Assembly (NCBI GenBank): GCA_017893485.1
Contig: CM030365.1
Span: forward strand, 48,729,712-48,793,711
Length of the DNA stretch: 64,000 nucleotides
Source of the DNA: Hemerocallis citrina
Taxonomy: Eukaryota; Streptophyta; Magnoliopsida; Asparagales; Asphodelaceae
Reading direction: 5' to 3'
Under the pieces are notes generated by a model. It searched no databases, was not told the DNA's origin, and was given only the letters and a program-made list of their open reading frames with translations. The position numbers and the translations under genes were made by a program. How positions within the stretch are numbered: position 1 is the stretch's first letter; every line of letters begins with the position of its first letter. Shown here one piece after another: positions 21,600 through 33,815 of this stretch.

Positions 21600-24500
21600 G
21601 AGAACTCTATATTAATGGAAAGGAAGCTGTGGTGTTGTTTGATACTGGATCCTCTCATACTTTTGTGTCTCCAAAGTTTGCTAAAGTGTTGGGAGTTGAA
21701 CCGAAGATTTTTCCAGGCAAGATCTTAGCAGTAGCTACGCCATCAGGGAAAACTTTGACCACTGATCGGTACTATGCTGATTGCGAGATAGTGATTGGGG
21801 ATCGAATCTTTGGCATTGATCTGATCGAGCTGACTATCTTGGGAGTCGATGTTATCATTGGCATTGATTGGATGTCGGTGTACAGTGCAAGCATCGAGTG
21901 CAAGGCCAAGACAGTAACAGTGAAGGCTCCAGGTGGACCTGAAGTCGTGTTCCAAGGAAAGTTGAAGTGTTCTAAGCTGGTGGCAACTATCCGCAAGGAA
22001 GAGACTCCTGTGGAATTGCAAGGGATTCCTGTGGTTCGGGACTATCCGACCGTGTTCTTGGAAGATTTTCCTGGGCTACCTCCGCACCGTGATGTAGAGT
22101 TCAGCATCACTGTTCAACCGGGAAGTGCACCAATCTCTAAGGCACCTTATAGGATGGCTCCAGTGGAACAGGATGAAGTGAAACGGCAGATTGAGGAACT
22201 ATTGGGAAAAGGCTTTATTCAACCTAGTGCGTCACCTTGGGGAGCACCAGTGCTTTTGGTAAAGAAGAAGGATGGATCGATGAGGATGTGTATCGATTAC
22301 CGAGAGCTGAATAAGGTCACTGTTCAGAATAAGTATCCGATTCCTCGAATTGATGACTTGTTCGATCGTCTACAAGGAGCAGCTGTATTCTCCAAAATAG
22401 ATCTTCGATCAGGATATCACCAAGTGCGAGTGAAAGCAGAAGATGTGCATAAGACTGCATTTTGAACTCGGCATGGGCATTACGAATTCTTAGTTATGCC
22501 ATTCGGAGTGACGAATGCACCCGCCATCTTCATGGACTTGATGAACAGAGTTCTGAGGCCGTTTATTGATTCTTTCGTCGTGGTGTTTATCGACGATATT
22601 CTCGTGTACTCCAAGTCTGAGGCGGAGCACACCGAGCATCTGGCAGCAGTTTTGCAGAAATTGGAAGAGCAGAAGTTGTATGCCAAGTTATCCAAGTGTG
22701 ATTTCTGGAAATCTGAAGTGGCATTCCTAGGTCACATCCTTTCTAAGGAGGGAGTGGCAACTGACCCTCAGAAGATAGAGGCAGTGAGAGATTGGGCTAG
22801 GCCTACTACAGTGAAGGAAGTCAGAAGTTTCCTTGGGATGACTGGATACTACAGGAGATTCATTCAAGGTTATGCTCAGATAGCTGTGCCGCTTACCGAG
22901 TTGACCAAGAAGAATGTGAGCTTCAAGTGGACCGAGCAATGTGAGGCGAGTTTTCAGGAGTTGAAGGATAGACTAACTACTGCACCTATTTTGGCTTTAC
23001 CTAGAGCAGGAGTTGAGTATGACGTCTATAGCGATGCTTCACATCGGGGGCTTGGTTGTGTCTTAATGCAAGAGGGTAAAGTAATCGCTTATGGGTCTAG
23101 GCAACTACGACCGCATGAGAAGAATTATCCAACTCATGATCTAGAGCTGGCTGCGATTATCTTTGCTTTGAAGCAATGGAGGCACTACGTGTATGGTGAG
23201 AAGTTGAACATGTACACGGATCACAAGAGCTTGAAGTATATATACCAGCAGAGGGATCTCAATCTGAGGCAGCGAAGATGGTTGGAAGTGCTCGAGGATA
23301 TGCGACCTGAGATCAAGTATCATCCTGGAAAGGCTAATGTTGTTGCTGATGCACTTAGTCGCAAGAGCAGTTTGGCCAGCTTGATTACGACTCAGAGGCA
23401 TCTGATTGAGGAGTTGGATCGAGCAGGTATTGAGGTTGTTTTGCAAGGATTGGGAGCATCTTTATCTCAGTTAAAGCTTCAGCCTACTTTGAATGCAAGG
23501 ATTATTGCAAGTCAGGAAGTTGATGCTGATATCTTGGAGATGAAGGAGCAGGTTGGTGCTGGCAGGTTGCCCGGATTTCAGACCAGGGATGGAGTGCTGT
23601 GGTTCGGAGATAGGCTATGTGTTCCAGATCAGGCGGACCTGAAAGAGAGTATTCTTCAGGAGGCGCATGCTACTCTTTTGTCAGTACATCCTGGGAGTAC
23701 TAAGATGTACAAGGACATAAAACAGCATTTCTGGTGGTCAGGTTTGAAGCGGGATGTGGCCGAATTTGTCGCGAGGTGTGAGGTTTGTCAGCAAGTCAAA
23801 GCCGAAAATCAGAGACCCGGAGGTCTATTACAGCCGTTACCTATTCCGGAATGGAAGTGGGATAACATCAGTATGGATTTCATCACAGGATTGCCTAAGA
23901 GTTCTAAAGGCAATGATGCTATTTGGGTTATAGTCGACCGACTTACCAAGTCCGCTCACTTTTTGGCAATGAAACTCACCGCTTCGATGGACAAGTTGGC
24001 TGAGTTGTATGTTGGTGAGATTGTCCGACTTCATGGCGTTCCTTCGACTATTGTGTCTGATCGAGATGCGCGGTTTACTTCGCATTTCTGGAGGAGTCTT
24101 CAGGCAGCTTTGGGTACCAAGACAGATTTCAGCACTGCTTTTCATCCACAGACCGACGGGCAGACCGAGAGAGTCAACCGTATTCTTGAGGATATGCTTC
24201 GGTGTTGTATACTAGACTTCGGAGGCAGTTGGGAAAGGCATTTACCTTTGGTAGAGTTTGCCTACAACAACAGTTTTCAGGCTAGCATCGGGATGGCGCC
24301 GTATGAGGCTTTGTATGGCAGGAAGTGCAGAACTCCTGTGTGTTGGTATGAGGTTGGGGAGCATCAATTGTTTGGTCCTGAGCTTGTGCAGCTGACTTCT
24401 GAGAAGATTGATCTGATCAGGAAAAGGTTGGTGGAAGCTCAGAGCAGGCAGAAAAGCTATGCAGACAACCGGAGAAGAGACCTTGAGTTCGAGGTTGGTG

Positions 24501-24913
24501 ACTTTGTCTTTCTGAAGGTATCACCCAGTAAAGGTGTGGTTCGTTTTGGCAAAGGCGGGAAGTTAGCCCCGAGGTTTATAGGCCCATATAAGATATTGAA
24601 AAGGATCGGGAAAACTGCTTACCGGCTTGAATTACCGGAAGAGTTGTCTCAGGTGCACAATGTCTTTCATGTGTCTATGTTGCGAGGTTATATTCCAGAT
24701 CCGAGTCATCATTTGCCAGAAGTACCGGAAGGTTTGCAGTTAGACCTGAATTACATCGAGACTCCTGTTGAGATCGTTGACCGTAGGGAGAAAGTCTTGA
24801 GGAATAAGACGATACCGATGGTCAAGGTAGTCTGGAGAAACCACTTGGTTGAAGAGGCTACTTGGGAATCTGAGGAGAAGATGTTGAAGGACTATCCTGA
24901 GCTTTTTGCTTGA
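21600..24913 (+). pseudogene. Pol polyprotein of element C (PR-RT-RH-IN-chromodomain), one stop
   Basis: The frame is open from 21,527 to the stop at 24,911-24,913, except TGA at 22,463-22,465, best explained as CGA to TGA. Domains in order: aspartic protease [12 protein letters not shown] near 21,638; RT with [18 protein letters not shown] near 22,290 and catalytic [10 protein letters not shown] near 22,588; RNase [16 protein letters not shown] near 23,026; integrase with a zinc-binding HPGS...CEVCQQ region near 23,690-23,800, core [17 protein letters not shown] and [13 protein letters not shown]; then [18 protein letters not shown] and a chromodomain tail ([16 protein letters not shown]) of Tekay/Del type. 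It would copy element RNA and integrate the DNA. The stop falls in RT between the SGYHQV and LVMPFGV motifs, so this copy is inactive unless suppressed. Confidence 0.9.
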
Positions 24914-25022
24914 TTGTCTTGTTGATTGTATTTTGTATTTTGTATCTTTATATCTTTGTATCTCTTGTTGTTATGTTTTCTGTTCTCGCTCTTGGCTGTA
25001 GTTCCGGGGACGGAACTATTCT

Positions 25023-25035
25023 AAGGAGGGAGTGA
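25023..25035 (+). promoter_or_regulatory. Polypurine tract of element C
   Basis: AAGGAGGGAGTGA ends directly at the TGTAATACC of the 3' LTR; it is the second-strand primer site. Confidence 0.8.
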
Positions 25036-27868
25036 TGTAATACCCCGATCTTTTATTTAAAGATTATTTGTTTATTCATATGGTGTGCTGGTATAGCATG
25101 TTGACTAATATTTTCTCCTATGAGTATTTTTCCTTGAAACCCAATGTCGTTTTATTCATTTTCTTTTATTGTGCCCAAATGAATTTAAGCCTATTTTTGT
25201 GTAACACTTCTTATACATTATATTTTAGTACAACTTTATTAGTGGGTGTGCATGCACGTGCATTCCGCATGCACGAGCATTGAACACCTCTTCTTTGGCC
25301 GGATTGTGAGTAGGATAGTGGGGTTTTGTGTGTACACGTGCGCTTTATGTACACGTGCAATGAGCACATTTCTTGACCGGATTGTGGGTGTGTGGGCTTA
25401 GATCATGGGTAGTTATCCTGAGTTGTGGGTAGTTTTTACAACCCCCAAATCAATCTCAGCCCTTAATCCTCCAACTCCCTAATAGATCTCAACCCTTCAT
25501 CCTATTTATCTTCTAGTATAAATACCCCCTACTATTCCCTATCTCTTTTACACTTAAAATTTCCTGAGATTTTAGAGAGTATCTGTGAGTTGTGTGGGAG
25601 TTTTCTGTGGAGGCAAGCAGCATTGCTGAGGAGTCGGAGTGGAACAAAGGAACAAGAAGTGCTGCGCTATATTGAAGGACTTTGCGGGATTTCGTTATTT
25701 TCTTCATAAAAGGTGGGTGTTTCTCAGGACTTCTAATGTAGGAATAATACTACAATTGTTATGATTGATACCATGTTATAGGAAGGGAATTGATTGCCGT
25801 AGAAATTGCTTGAACATGCTGTTAATGTTGAGAACGAGATTGTCGGTACAGTCGACTACCACAAGAGTCAGCCGACTGGTACGAGACAATATTTCTTATA
25901 GTGTACTGATGAACATGTGTGTGAGTAGACATGATGGTGTGATTGTTAGATGTATATTTTCCCTATGACACATATGATGGAGGGAAGGCAATAAATGAAT
26001 GGAAAAGAACCAATGGTGAATTATAATTATCGGCACAGTCGACTGCCATATGAGTCAGCCGACTGGTACCGTATTTTGAGTACGACCTGTTTGGAAGTTT
26101 CATGAATTAAGATATTCCTTTATGTAGACTCAGCATGATAATTCGAGAGTCATATCTTTATCTTCGTACGACAGTTATGAATATGTATGAATGCATGTTT
26201 AAAATATTTTCCCTAAAGAAAGAGTATACTAGTGAAGTGAGAATTCATGTTGAGAGACTACTGAACAAAAAGAGACTCTGCTGTTGAAACATGACTTTAT
26301 GCGTACTGTAAATTGACACCATGATGCAAGTGCATGTGAGAACTGTAATTAATCTCTTTTTATTTGAAAATGGATCTGTCCAGTCGACCGAATGCGTGTA
26401 GCAAGTCGACTGACCTGGACTTTGAATTGTGCTATTTGAAATCCTAGAACAGACGACTGATGGACGAACAGTCGACTGTCATGGGGACAATATTGTGAAC
26501 ATGGAAGGTTGCGGGACAGGCGACTGGTTGTGTACAACAGTCGACTATCCCGAGCTGTTATGAATGATGCTATACGTGACTGTATAAGTCGACTGGTATT
26601 CTTCCAAGTCGACTGTACAGAGTGGATTTTTGATAATTTGATTCATGTTATTTACTGTTGGTAATGATGAACTTTATGCTTTTATCGATGGATTCTGGTT
26701 ATGGCTGTATGAATTATGTGAAAGGAATCATAAATGAGAATTGAGAACTAAATGAATAATTATGAAAGGCTAATCATGATGAGAAAGTCTGTGAGACTCT
26801 AAAATGAATTACGAGCTGATGATGCTCAATTGGGTATTGTGAATTTGAAATTGAACGAAGGAGTAGCTAAGTCTCCCCGGCAGCGAAATGAAATGAATTG
26901 AGAAATAGACCAGGTTGGTCAAGTAAAATGAAATGATAAGTCCGGTTGATGGAGAGGCTAACTCTAGAGCTTGATTTTATTCATGATTCTAATGTAACTT
27001 AAATACATAGTGTGGAGGTGATGAAGGTGAGAGAAAAACATGAGTATGAGAGCTAAGGTCCGGTGCGGGTGTGTGAGCCGCAGAATGCATGCTTGATGCG
27101 TCAAGACATGGCGCGGGCACAACTCAGTAATGATCGGACTCTGGTCACGCTTGTGGGATGTTTTGGTGACTGCAAGAGGAGTGTGTTCAGGGAGGAGGCT
27201 GATTGTCGCAGAATGCATGCTTGACGAGTCAAGACATGGCGCGAAATTCTACTCCAGGGGCCAGGATACATGCTTGTACTCATAGGATCATCTAAGATAC
27301 TCATTGGAATTACAGAAGTAGAGTAAGTCATGGCGGGGGATTGAACCCTACAAAAATGAAGAACGATTAAGAGGCTTGCCCTCGAACCTATGTAGTATGG
27401 GATGCATAGAATTCGAACAAGTGCGCATTAGTGTCATGTTAATAAATTGCATTAAGGATTTAAGTGCACAATCACGACACGACATCATTAAAAGTTCCCT
27501 CTTATTTGCATGCTTATGTTGAACAAGTTTGTGATTTGTAAGAAATGAGATTCATTATACTGTTTCTGGCATAGAGAGGATGGCCATGTATAATTATCGT
27601 CGGTTGAATAAACTGACGTACCCACAGTGTTGTATGCAGGATAAATTACATGTAAGGAGGAATGGATGCATAAAGAGTTTATCATGTTGTTGTTCATTTA
27701 TGTAAATATTGTATATTTTGCTTCCCCTGTGTAAATTCAAATGTAATGTGTTGTAAACTCTGATGTAAAAGAAAAGTTTTAAAATTCCTTGTAAAATTGT
27801 ATGTGAAGGAAGCGAAAAGATCCTGAAGAACATCTCGAATTCAGTAATTTGGGATTCGGGGCGTTACA
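25036..27868 (+). repeat. 3' LTR of element C
   Basis: Nearly identical to the 5' LTR (about 13 substitutions and one missing G near 27,201). It is followed by the TTCCG target duplication. Confidence 0.95.
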
Positions 27869-28700
27869 TTCCGGGGAGACTGACCCCGTCGATCACATCG
27901 AAAGCTTCAAGACCCTCATGCTCATCCATCAAGCTTCTGATGCCTTGCTCTGCAAAACCTTCCCCGCAACTCTCAAGGGCCCAGCTCGAGAATGGTACTC
28001 TCGCCTTGCCCCTTCCTCAATATTCTCCTTCGAGCAGTTTGAGACTCTCTTCGTCACCCACTTCGTGAGTAGCCGCAGAACCGAGAAGACCAGCATCTCG
28101 CTACTCTACCTCCACCAGAAGAAGGGTGAGAAGCTGAGAGACTATGTGAAAAGGTTCACAGCTGAGGCCAGGTCCATAGCCTCCCTCGACCAGTCGGTCG
28201 CTGCAGCAGCGTTTCAATCCAATGTCCTCAACTCCAGCCTCCACTCCTCCCTCGCCAAGAAGCCCCCACAGAACTTTCTGACCTCCTCCTCCGGAGTGAA
28301 AAGTATATTCGGGCCGAAGAAGCTAAGCACCGCCCCAACTTGGAGGGGTATTCCTCCGGGTCTAAAAGAAAGGGAACAGAAGATGAAGGAGCCAAGAAGC
28401 TCCAGAAGGATAATGGCGGCCAGCGCCGACCTTCCCCCAGATTCGAGAAATTTACTCCTCTCACCACCAATGTCTCCACGATTCTAATGGAAGTTGAGAA
28501 GGAAGGGATCATACCTCCTGCTCCGAGGATGAACACCCCCGCCAAGAAGAGGGATAAAGAGAAGTGGTGCTGCTATCACCGGGACCATGGCCACGACACC
28601 AATGATTGTCGGGCCTTGAAGAATGTGATAGAAGCCCTCATCCAGTGGGGCCAGTTGACCCGATTTGTGAGAAAGGACCGAGCCGACCTTCCTCCCCCGC
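27869..28700 (+). pseudogene. gag of B, C-terminal part
   Basis: Resumes in frame after the target duplication with GETDPVDHIESFKTLMLIHQ, then LKGPAREWYSRLAPSSIFSF and YLHQKKGEKLRDYVKRF, the Tat capsid domain. A base is missing near 28,279 (after PPQNF), so the protein continues in another frame to the zinc-knuckle region CCYHRDHGHDTNDCRAL near 28,567. This is the C-terminal half of Gag begun at 16,013, separated by 10.9 kb of element C. Confidence 0.85.
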
Positions 28701-29725
28701 CTCGGGGGACTAATAAGCGTCCGGAACGCGATGAAACGCCCGACTTCGAGGAGGAGCGTGTCTTGCACCTCATTCATGGGGGCCCAATAGGGGGCTCCTC
28801 TAACTCCTCTCGAAAGGCGTTCATTAGGGAAGTCAATTCGGTTCGCGCCACCCCTCCTCCTAAAGGCCTCGAAGTGCCCATCACATTCTCAGACGAAGAT
28901 CTTGAAGGTGTCCGCACCCCCCATTGTGACGCACTCATCATCAATCTCCATACGGCGAACTTCAAAGTAGAGAGGATCCTAGTGGACAATGGCAGCTCCG
29001 TTAACATCCTCTTCCTCGCCGCTTTCAAAGGCCTCAAACTATCCCGAGACAGACTCAAGCCCGCCGGCTACACGCTCCATGGGTTCACGAGAGTGCCAGT
29101 GACTATTGAGGGGGTGATCACCCTCGACGTAACCGCTGGCAAAACTCCTACTACCCGAACGGAGTCAATGGACTTCATGGTCGTAGATGTCCCTGCAGCC
29201 TACAATGTCATTTTGGGTCGGCCCGGCCTTGCTGCCCTTGAAGCCGTCCCCTCCGCCTATCACCTCAAAATGAAGTTTTCCACTCGGGCCGGAGTAGGGG
29301 AAGTAAAAGGCAATCAGGAAATGGCCCGCAAGTGCTACATGACCTTTACCCTCGGTCCAGTCCTCTCCCTAGAAACCCTGGAAATCCCCCAAGATGCTGC
29401 CCGACTGACGTCCGAGCCGGTGGATGAATTGGAGGAAGTGCTCTTCTCTGAGCAGGATCCAACTCGAAAGTTCTTTGTTAGCAAGACCCTCCCATCCGCC
29501 CTATGCTCAGACTTAGTCCAGTGCATCCGAAGGAACCGAGACCTCTTTGCTTGGTCAGCTGCAGACATGCCCGGAATTTCCGAGGAGCTCTTGGTCCACC
29601 ACCTCAGCATTGTTCCGGGGTCCAAACCGGTTCAACAGAAGAGGCGCAAGTTCGCCCCTGAGCACCAGCTAGCTATAAAAGAGGAGGTGGACAAGCTCTT
29701 AAAGGAAAGTTCATACAAGAGGTGA
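28701..29725 (+). pseudogene. Protease and RT entry of B
   Basis: In the frame open from 28,340. The aspartic protease is marked by ILVDNGSSVNILF near 28,978 (D-N-G-S form of the catalytic motif) and VILGRPGL near 29,209. The linker to RT reads DLFAWSAADMPGISEELLVH and ends HQLAIKEEVDKLLKE. A one-base loss near 29,702 moves the frame; RT proper continues at 29,722. Gag and protease share this frame, as in many Tat elements. Inactivated by the frameshifts on both sides. Confidence 0.85.
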
Positions 29726-31413
29726 ACTATCCCGAGTGGTTGTCGAATGTAGTAATGGTGAAGAAGTCCAACGGGACTTGGAGGATTTGTATCGATTTTA
29801 CCGATCTAAACAAGGCTTGCCCCAAGGATCCCTTCCCTCTTCCGAGTATTAACACTCTGATTGATGCCACCTCAGGACATGAGCTCCTCAGCTTCATGGA
29901 CGCCTTCTCAGGCTACAACCAGATTCGGATGTTCCCTCCGGACATCCCGAAGACCTCATTCGTGACCGACCAGGGCCTCTACTGCTACAGGGTACCCTTC
30001 GGTTTGAAGAATGCAGGTGCAACATATCAACGCCTTATCAACAAGGTTTTCCAAGCTCAAATCGGCTGGAATATGGAAGTATATGTTGACGACATGCTCG
30101 TAAAAAGCATTCGAGGAGCCGATCACGCGACTGACCTACAAGAGGCGTTTGACGTTCTGAGAAAGCACAACATGAGACTCAATCCGAACAAGTGTGCGTT
30201 CGGTGTCTCGTCAGGAAAGTTCCTCGGCTTCATGGTCAGCCAACGAGGAATTGAAGCTAACCCTGAGAAAATCAAGGCCATATTAGACATGGCCCCTCCC
30301 AAGAACGTTAAGGAAGTTCAGAGGCTAACAGGCTGCCTAGCCGTCATAAGGCATTTTCTCTCGAAGTCCGGGGAGAAATGCCTCCCCTTCTTCAAGGCCC
30401 TCAGGAGGGCTAAAGGTTTCGAATGGGGTTAGCAGCAACAGGAGTCGTTCGACCAGCTCAAGGCTTACCTCGTCAACCCTCTTCTCCTCAGCAAACCAAT
30501 CCCTGGCAAACCCCTCTACCTCTACCTGGCAGCCTCCGAGCAGACCCTCAGCGCCGTTTTAGTAAGGGAAGAAGATCGGGCTCAAAAGCCCATCTACTAT
30601 GTGAGCAAGGCACTTCGGGATGCCGAGCTCCGCTACCCGAGGATAGAAAAGATGGCTTATGCCCTAGTGATGGCCGCGAGAAAGCTTCGCCCGTATTTTC
30701 AGTCCCATTCGGTGGTCGTTCTTACCGACCAACCGCTGAAGCAAGTGCTCCACAAGCCAGAGACCTCCGGTCGCCTTATGAAGTGGTCTATCGAGCTGAG
30801 CCAGCACGATATAACGTATCAGCCTCGGACCGCGATCAAGGCTCAGGCCTTAGCAGAATTTATCATTGAAAGTACTATCCCCGAGTTTAGCCAAGCAATG
30901 AAAGGACCACCTGTCTGGTCGGTCTATGTGGATGGATCCTCCTGTAACAAGGGAAGCAGAGCCGGGGTCATTCTGGCAGGCCCCGATGACTTCATCCTCC
31001 AATACTCCCTCTGTATCAACTTCAAGGCCTCTAACAACGAACCAGAATACGAGGCGCTCATAGCCGGCCTTGGGATGGCCCGCAATGCAGGGGCGCAACG
31101 CCTCTGGATCTTTAGCGACTCTCAGCTGGTCGTAAATCAGGTCCTCGACGAGTATGAAGCACGGGATGACCGAATGGTTAAGTGCTTAACCAAGGTCAAG
31201 AGCCTCATGGCACTATTTGAAGAAGCCCTCATCCAACGAATCCCCCGGGAAGAAAATGCCCAGGCCGATGCCCTCTCCAAGATAGCCTCTTCCTCCCTCC
31301 AAGGTCTCGAGCAGACCGTTTTGATAGAGGTCCTCCTGAAGCCAAGTATAGAGGATGAAACATCCGACTCTATGGAGTCGCTGCCAGTCCTGTGTTCGAA
31401 GATAACTGGATGA
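29722..31413 (+). pseudogene. RT, RNase H and archaeal-type RNase H of B
   Basis: RT: NVVMVKKSNGTWRICIDFTD, FSGYNQIRM, VPFGLKNAGATYQRL and the catalytic YVDDMLVKS near 30,083. An in-frame TAG lies at 30,430-30,432 (after FEWG). The first RNase H follows (YYVSKALRDAELRYPRIEKM near 30,598, then VVVLTDQPLKQVL). A second, archaeal-type RNase H starts VWSVYVDGSSCNKGSRAGVI near 30,915, with ASNNEPEYEAL and WIFSDSQLVVNQV. This doubling is the Tat hallmark. The frame ends with TGA at 31,411-31,413, where a frameshift separates it from integrase. Confidence 0.9.
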
Positions 31414-32670
31414 AACCCATTGTCGAATTCTTAAGGAACGGGCTCCTCCCCGAAGATCCTAAGGAGGCTCGGAGAGTCAGAACCCGAGCCGAGCGATACA
31501 CACTGATCGAGACACCCTATATAAATGCTCCTTCAAACAGGAAGACGGCAGGCCATACTTGAGATGCCTTTCCCCAGAGCAAGCCGAATACGCCCTGCAA
31601 GAACTTCACGAGGGCATCGGCAGGGCACATTCAGGGTCCAGGTCCCTAGCCCGCAAAGTGTTGAATTACGGATATTTCTAGCCCACTCTCCTACGAGACG
31701 CCGAACAACACGTTCGGCAATGCAGCTCTTGTCAGAAGTACTCCGACATCCGACTCCACCCACAAGCTCCACTCGCTTCCCTATCAAGTCCAATCTCTTT
31801 CGCAATGTGGGGGATGATTTACTAGGACCATTTTCACCGGTCCCCGGTCAGTTCAAATTCTTAGTCGTGGCAATCGACTACTTCTCAAAATGGATAGAGG
31901 TCGAGCCCTTGGCCACGATCACTGAGAACAAGGTCATTCAGTTCTTTTGGAAGAATGTCATCTGCCGATTCGGGGTCCCTTGGGTCCTCATAACAGACAA
32001 CGGAACCCAGTTCACGGGGGCCGCCTTCCAAGCTCTATGTGAAGACCTCGCCATCCAACACCGATTCTCCTCCGTTTTCCATCCCCAGTCGAATGGCCAA
32101 GTCGAGAATGCTAACCAACAGATCCTCTCCGGCATTAAGAAGAGGTTGGATAAATGTTCCAAAGACTTGTGGGTCGATTAGCTCCCTAACGTGCTGTGGA
32201 ACTACCGCACCACAAAACGGACCCCCACAGGCGAGTCCCCGTTCAACCTCACCTATGGGTCCGAAGCTATGATCCTCCTAGAGGTTGGAATACCTTCTCC
32301 CCGTCTAATGGCCTATGAAGAAGAACAGAATGTCAGAGAGCTCCGAGCAAATCTAGACCTGAATGATGAGATCCGAGAAAGAGCTGCCATTCGTCAACAA
32401 AGCTACCGAAGAAGGATCGAGTTGGCATACAACAAGAGAGTCCGTCCTACCAACCTCAAAGAAGGGGACCTGGTCCTCAGAAAGTTAGCCATCTCTTTCC
32501 CCGGTCAGAAGAGCAAACTAGCTCCAAATTGGGAGGGACCCTACAAGATCGCCAAAATTGTTCGGCCCGGTACATACAGACTAGAAGACCTCGAAGGCAG
32601 GGAGATCCCCAGGACCTGGAATGCCGACCATCTCCTGAAATACCAAGAGAGAGCACCAACGCCTCTCTAA
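31414..32670 (+). pseudogene. Integrase of B
   Basis: At least three frames are needed. NWMKPIVEFLRNGLLPEDPK is read just after the RNase H stop. The zinc-binding part (ELHEG...RQCSSCQKY) lies at about 31,600-31,745 in another frame. The core, with FLVVAIDYFSKWIEVEPLAT, LITDNGTQFTG and HPQSNGQVENANQ, is open to a TAG at 32,179-32,181. The C-terminal part starts LPNVLWNYRTTKRTPTGESP and ends KYQERAPTPL before the stop 32,668-32,670. There is no chromodomain, as expected for Tat. Confidence 0.88.
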
Positions 32671-32844
32671 GTATTCTGGGATGTCGAACCATTCCTCTCC
32701 TATTACTTGTTTTGCTTTTCTTTTATTTTCTCTCTTGTAATAACGGCTCGTAACTTTAGAAGCAGCCAACTATTAGTCATTAATAAAGAAAGCTTTTTCA
32801 TATTTTACTATTGTTTACATCTCTCTGCTTTTAACTCTTCACTC
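32671..32844. other. Short non-coding link after pol of B
   Basis: T-rich with several AATAA-like signals (for example 'ttaataaagaaag' near 32,780), possibly a 3' end for the pol transcript. No gene seen. Confidence 0.4.
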
Positions 32845-33537
32845 TAACAATGGTTCGGAGTCCGACACTTGGCTCGATTCTACTTCGCAAGTTCGCTCCT
32901 AAGCGAGCTAGAAGTAGTTCGCCATTCGGAATTGCTCCCACAACCGTTGAACAACTCTAACGATGGTTCGGAGTCCAACTCTTGGCTCGATTCTACTTCG
33001 CAAGTTCGCTCCTAAGCGAGCTAGAAGTAGTTCGCCATTCGGAATTGCTCCCACAACCGTTGAACAACTCTAACGATGGTTCGGAGTCCAACACTTGGCT
33101 CGATTCTACTTCGCAAGTTCGCTCCTAAGCGAGCTAGAAGTAGTTCGCCATTCGGAATTGCTCCCACAACCGTTGAACAACTCTAACGATGGTTCGGAGT
33201 CCAACACTTGGCTCGATTCTACTTCGCAAGTTCGCTCCTAAGCGAGCTAGAAGTAGTTCGCCATTCGAAATTGCTCCCACAACCGTTGAACAACTCTAAC
33301 GATGGTTCGGAGTCCAACACTTGGCTCGATTCTACTTCGCAAGTTCGCTCCTAAGCGAGCTAGAAGTAGTTTGCCATTTGGAATTGCTCCCACAACTGTT
33401 GAACAACTCTAACGATGGTTCGGAGTCCAACACTTGGCTCAATTCTACTTCGCAAGTTCGCTCCTAAGCGAGCTAGAAGTAGTTCGCCATTCGGAATAGC
33501 TCCCACAACCGTTAAACAACTCTAACGATGGTTCGGT
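32845..33537. repeat. 113-bp tandem array in element B, about 6 copies
   Basis: TGGTTCGG recurs at 32,851, 32,964, 33,077, 33,190, 33,303, 33,416 and 33,529, exactly 113 bp apart. The units differ by only a few bases. Each unit has a nested dyad: CTACTTC ... TCGCT-ccta-AGCGA ... GAAGTAG, a potential hairpin. Confidence 0.95.
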
Positions 33538-33815
33538 GGTCGGCGCCCCTGGCCGAACGCTCACAGCGCCGACCCCCAAACGAGCGGAAGTCCCGCTCCG
33601 GGACCTCGGCACAATAGACACCGTCACAAACAAAGTAACCACACAGAGCAACGAAAAACGTACAAGTCCAAGAAAGAAATATTATTAAGAGTTGGGACGC
33701 AGTACAAGGTGGCTCTTCCATACAACAAGATTACACGGCGTTAAAAAGCAAAAATTACAATGCCGACTTGTTACACTTAGGCTAAATACAAAGACTTAAA
33801 AAAAAAAAGAAATCT

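Larger units (their letters stand above)
16949..27868 (+). mobile_element. Ty3/gypsy Tekay/Del-type retrotransposon C (young)
   Basis: LTRs of 2834 and 2833 bp (TGTAATACCCC...GGCGTTACA) are flanked by TTCCG (16,944-16,948 and 27,869-27,873). By eye I count 13 substitutions and one indel between the LTRs, about 99.5% identity, hence a recent insertion. The interior has a PBS, an extra ORF, gag, protease-RT-RNase H-integrase-chromodomain and a polypurine tract. It lies within gag of element B and restores that frame if removed. The only coding lesion I see in it is one in-frame TGA in RT, if the 92-bp gag-pol intron is real. Confidence 0.95.
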
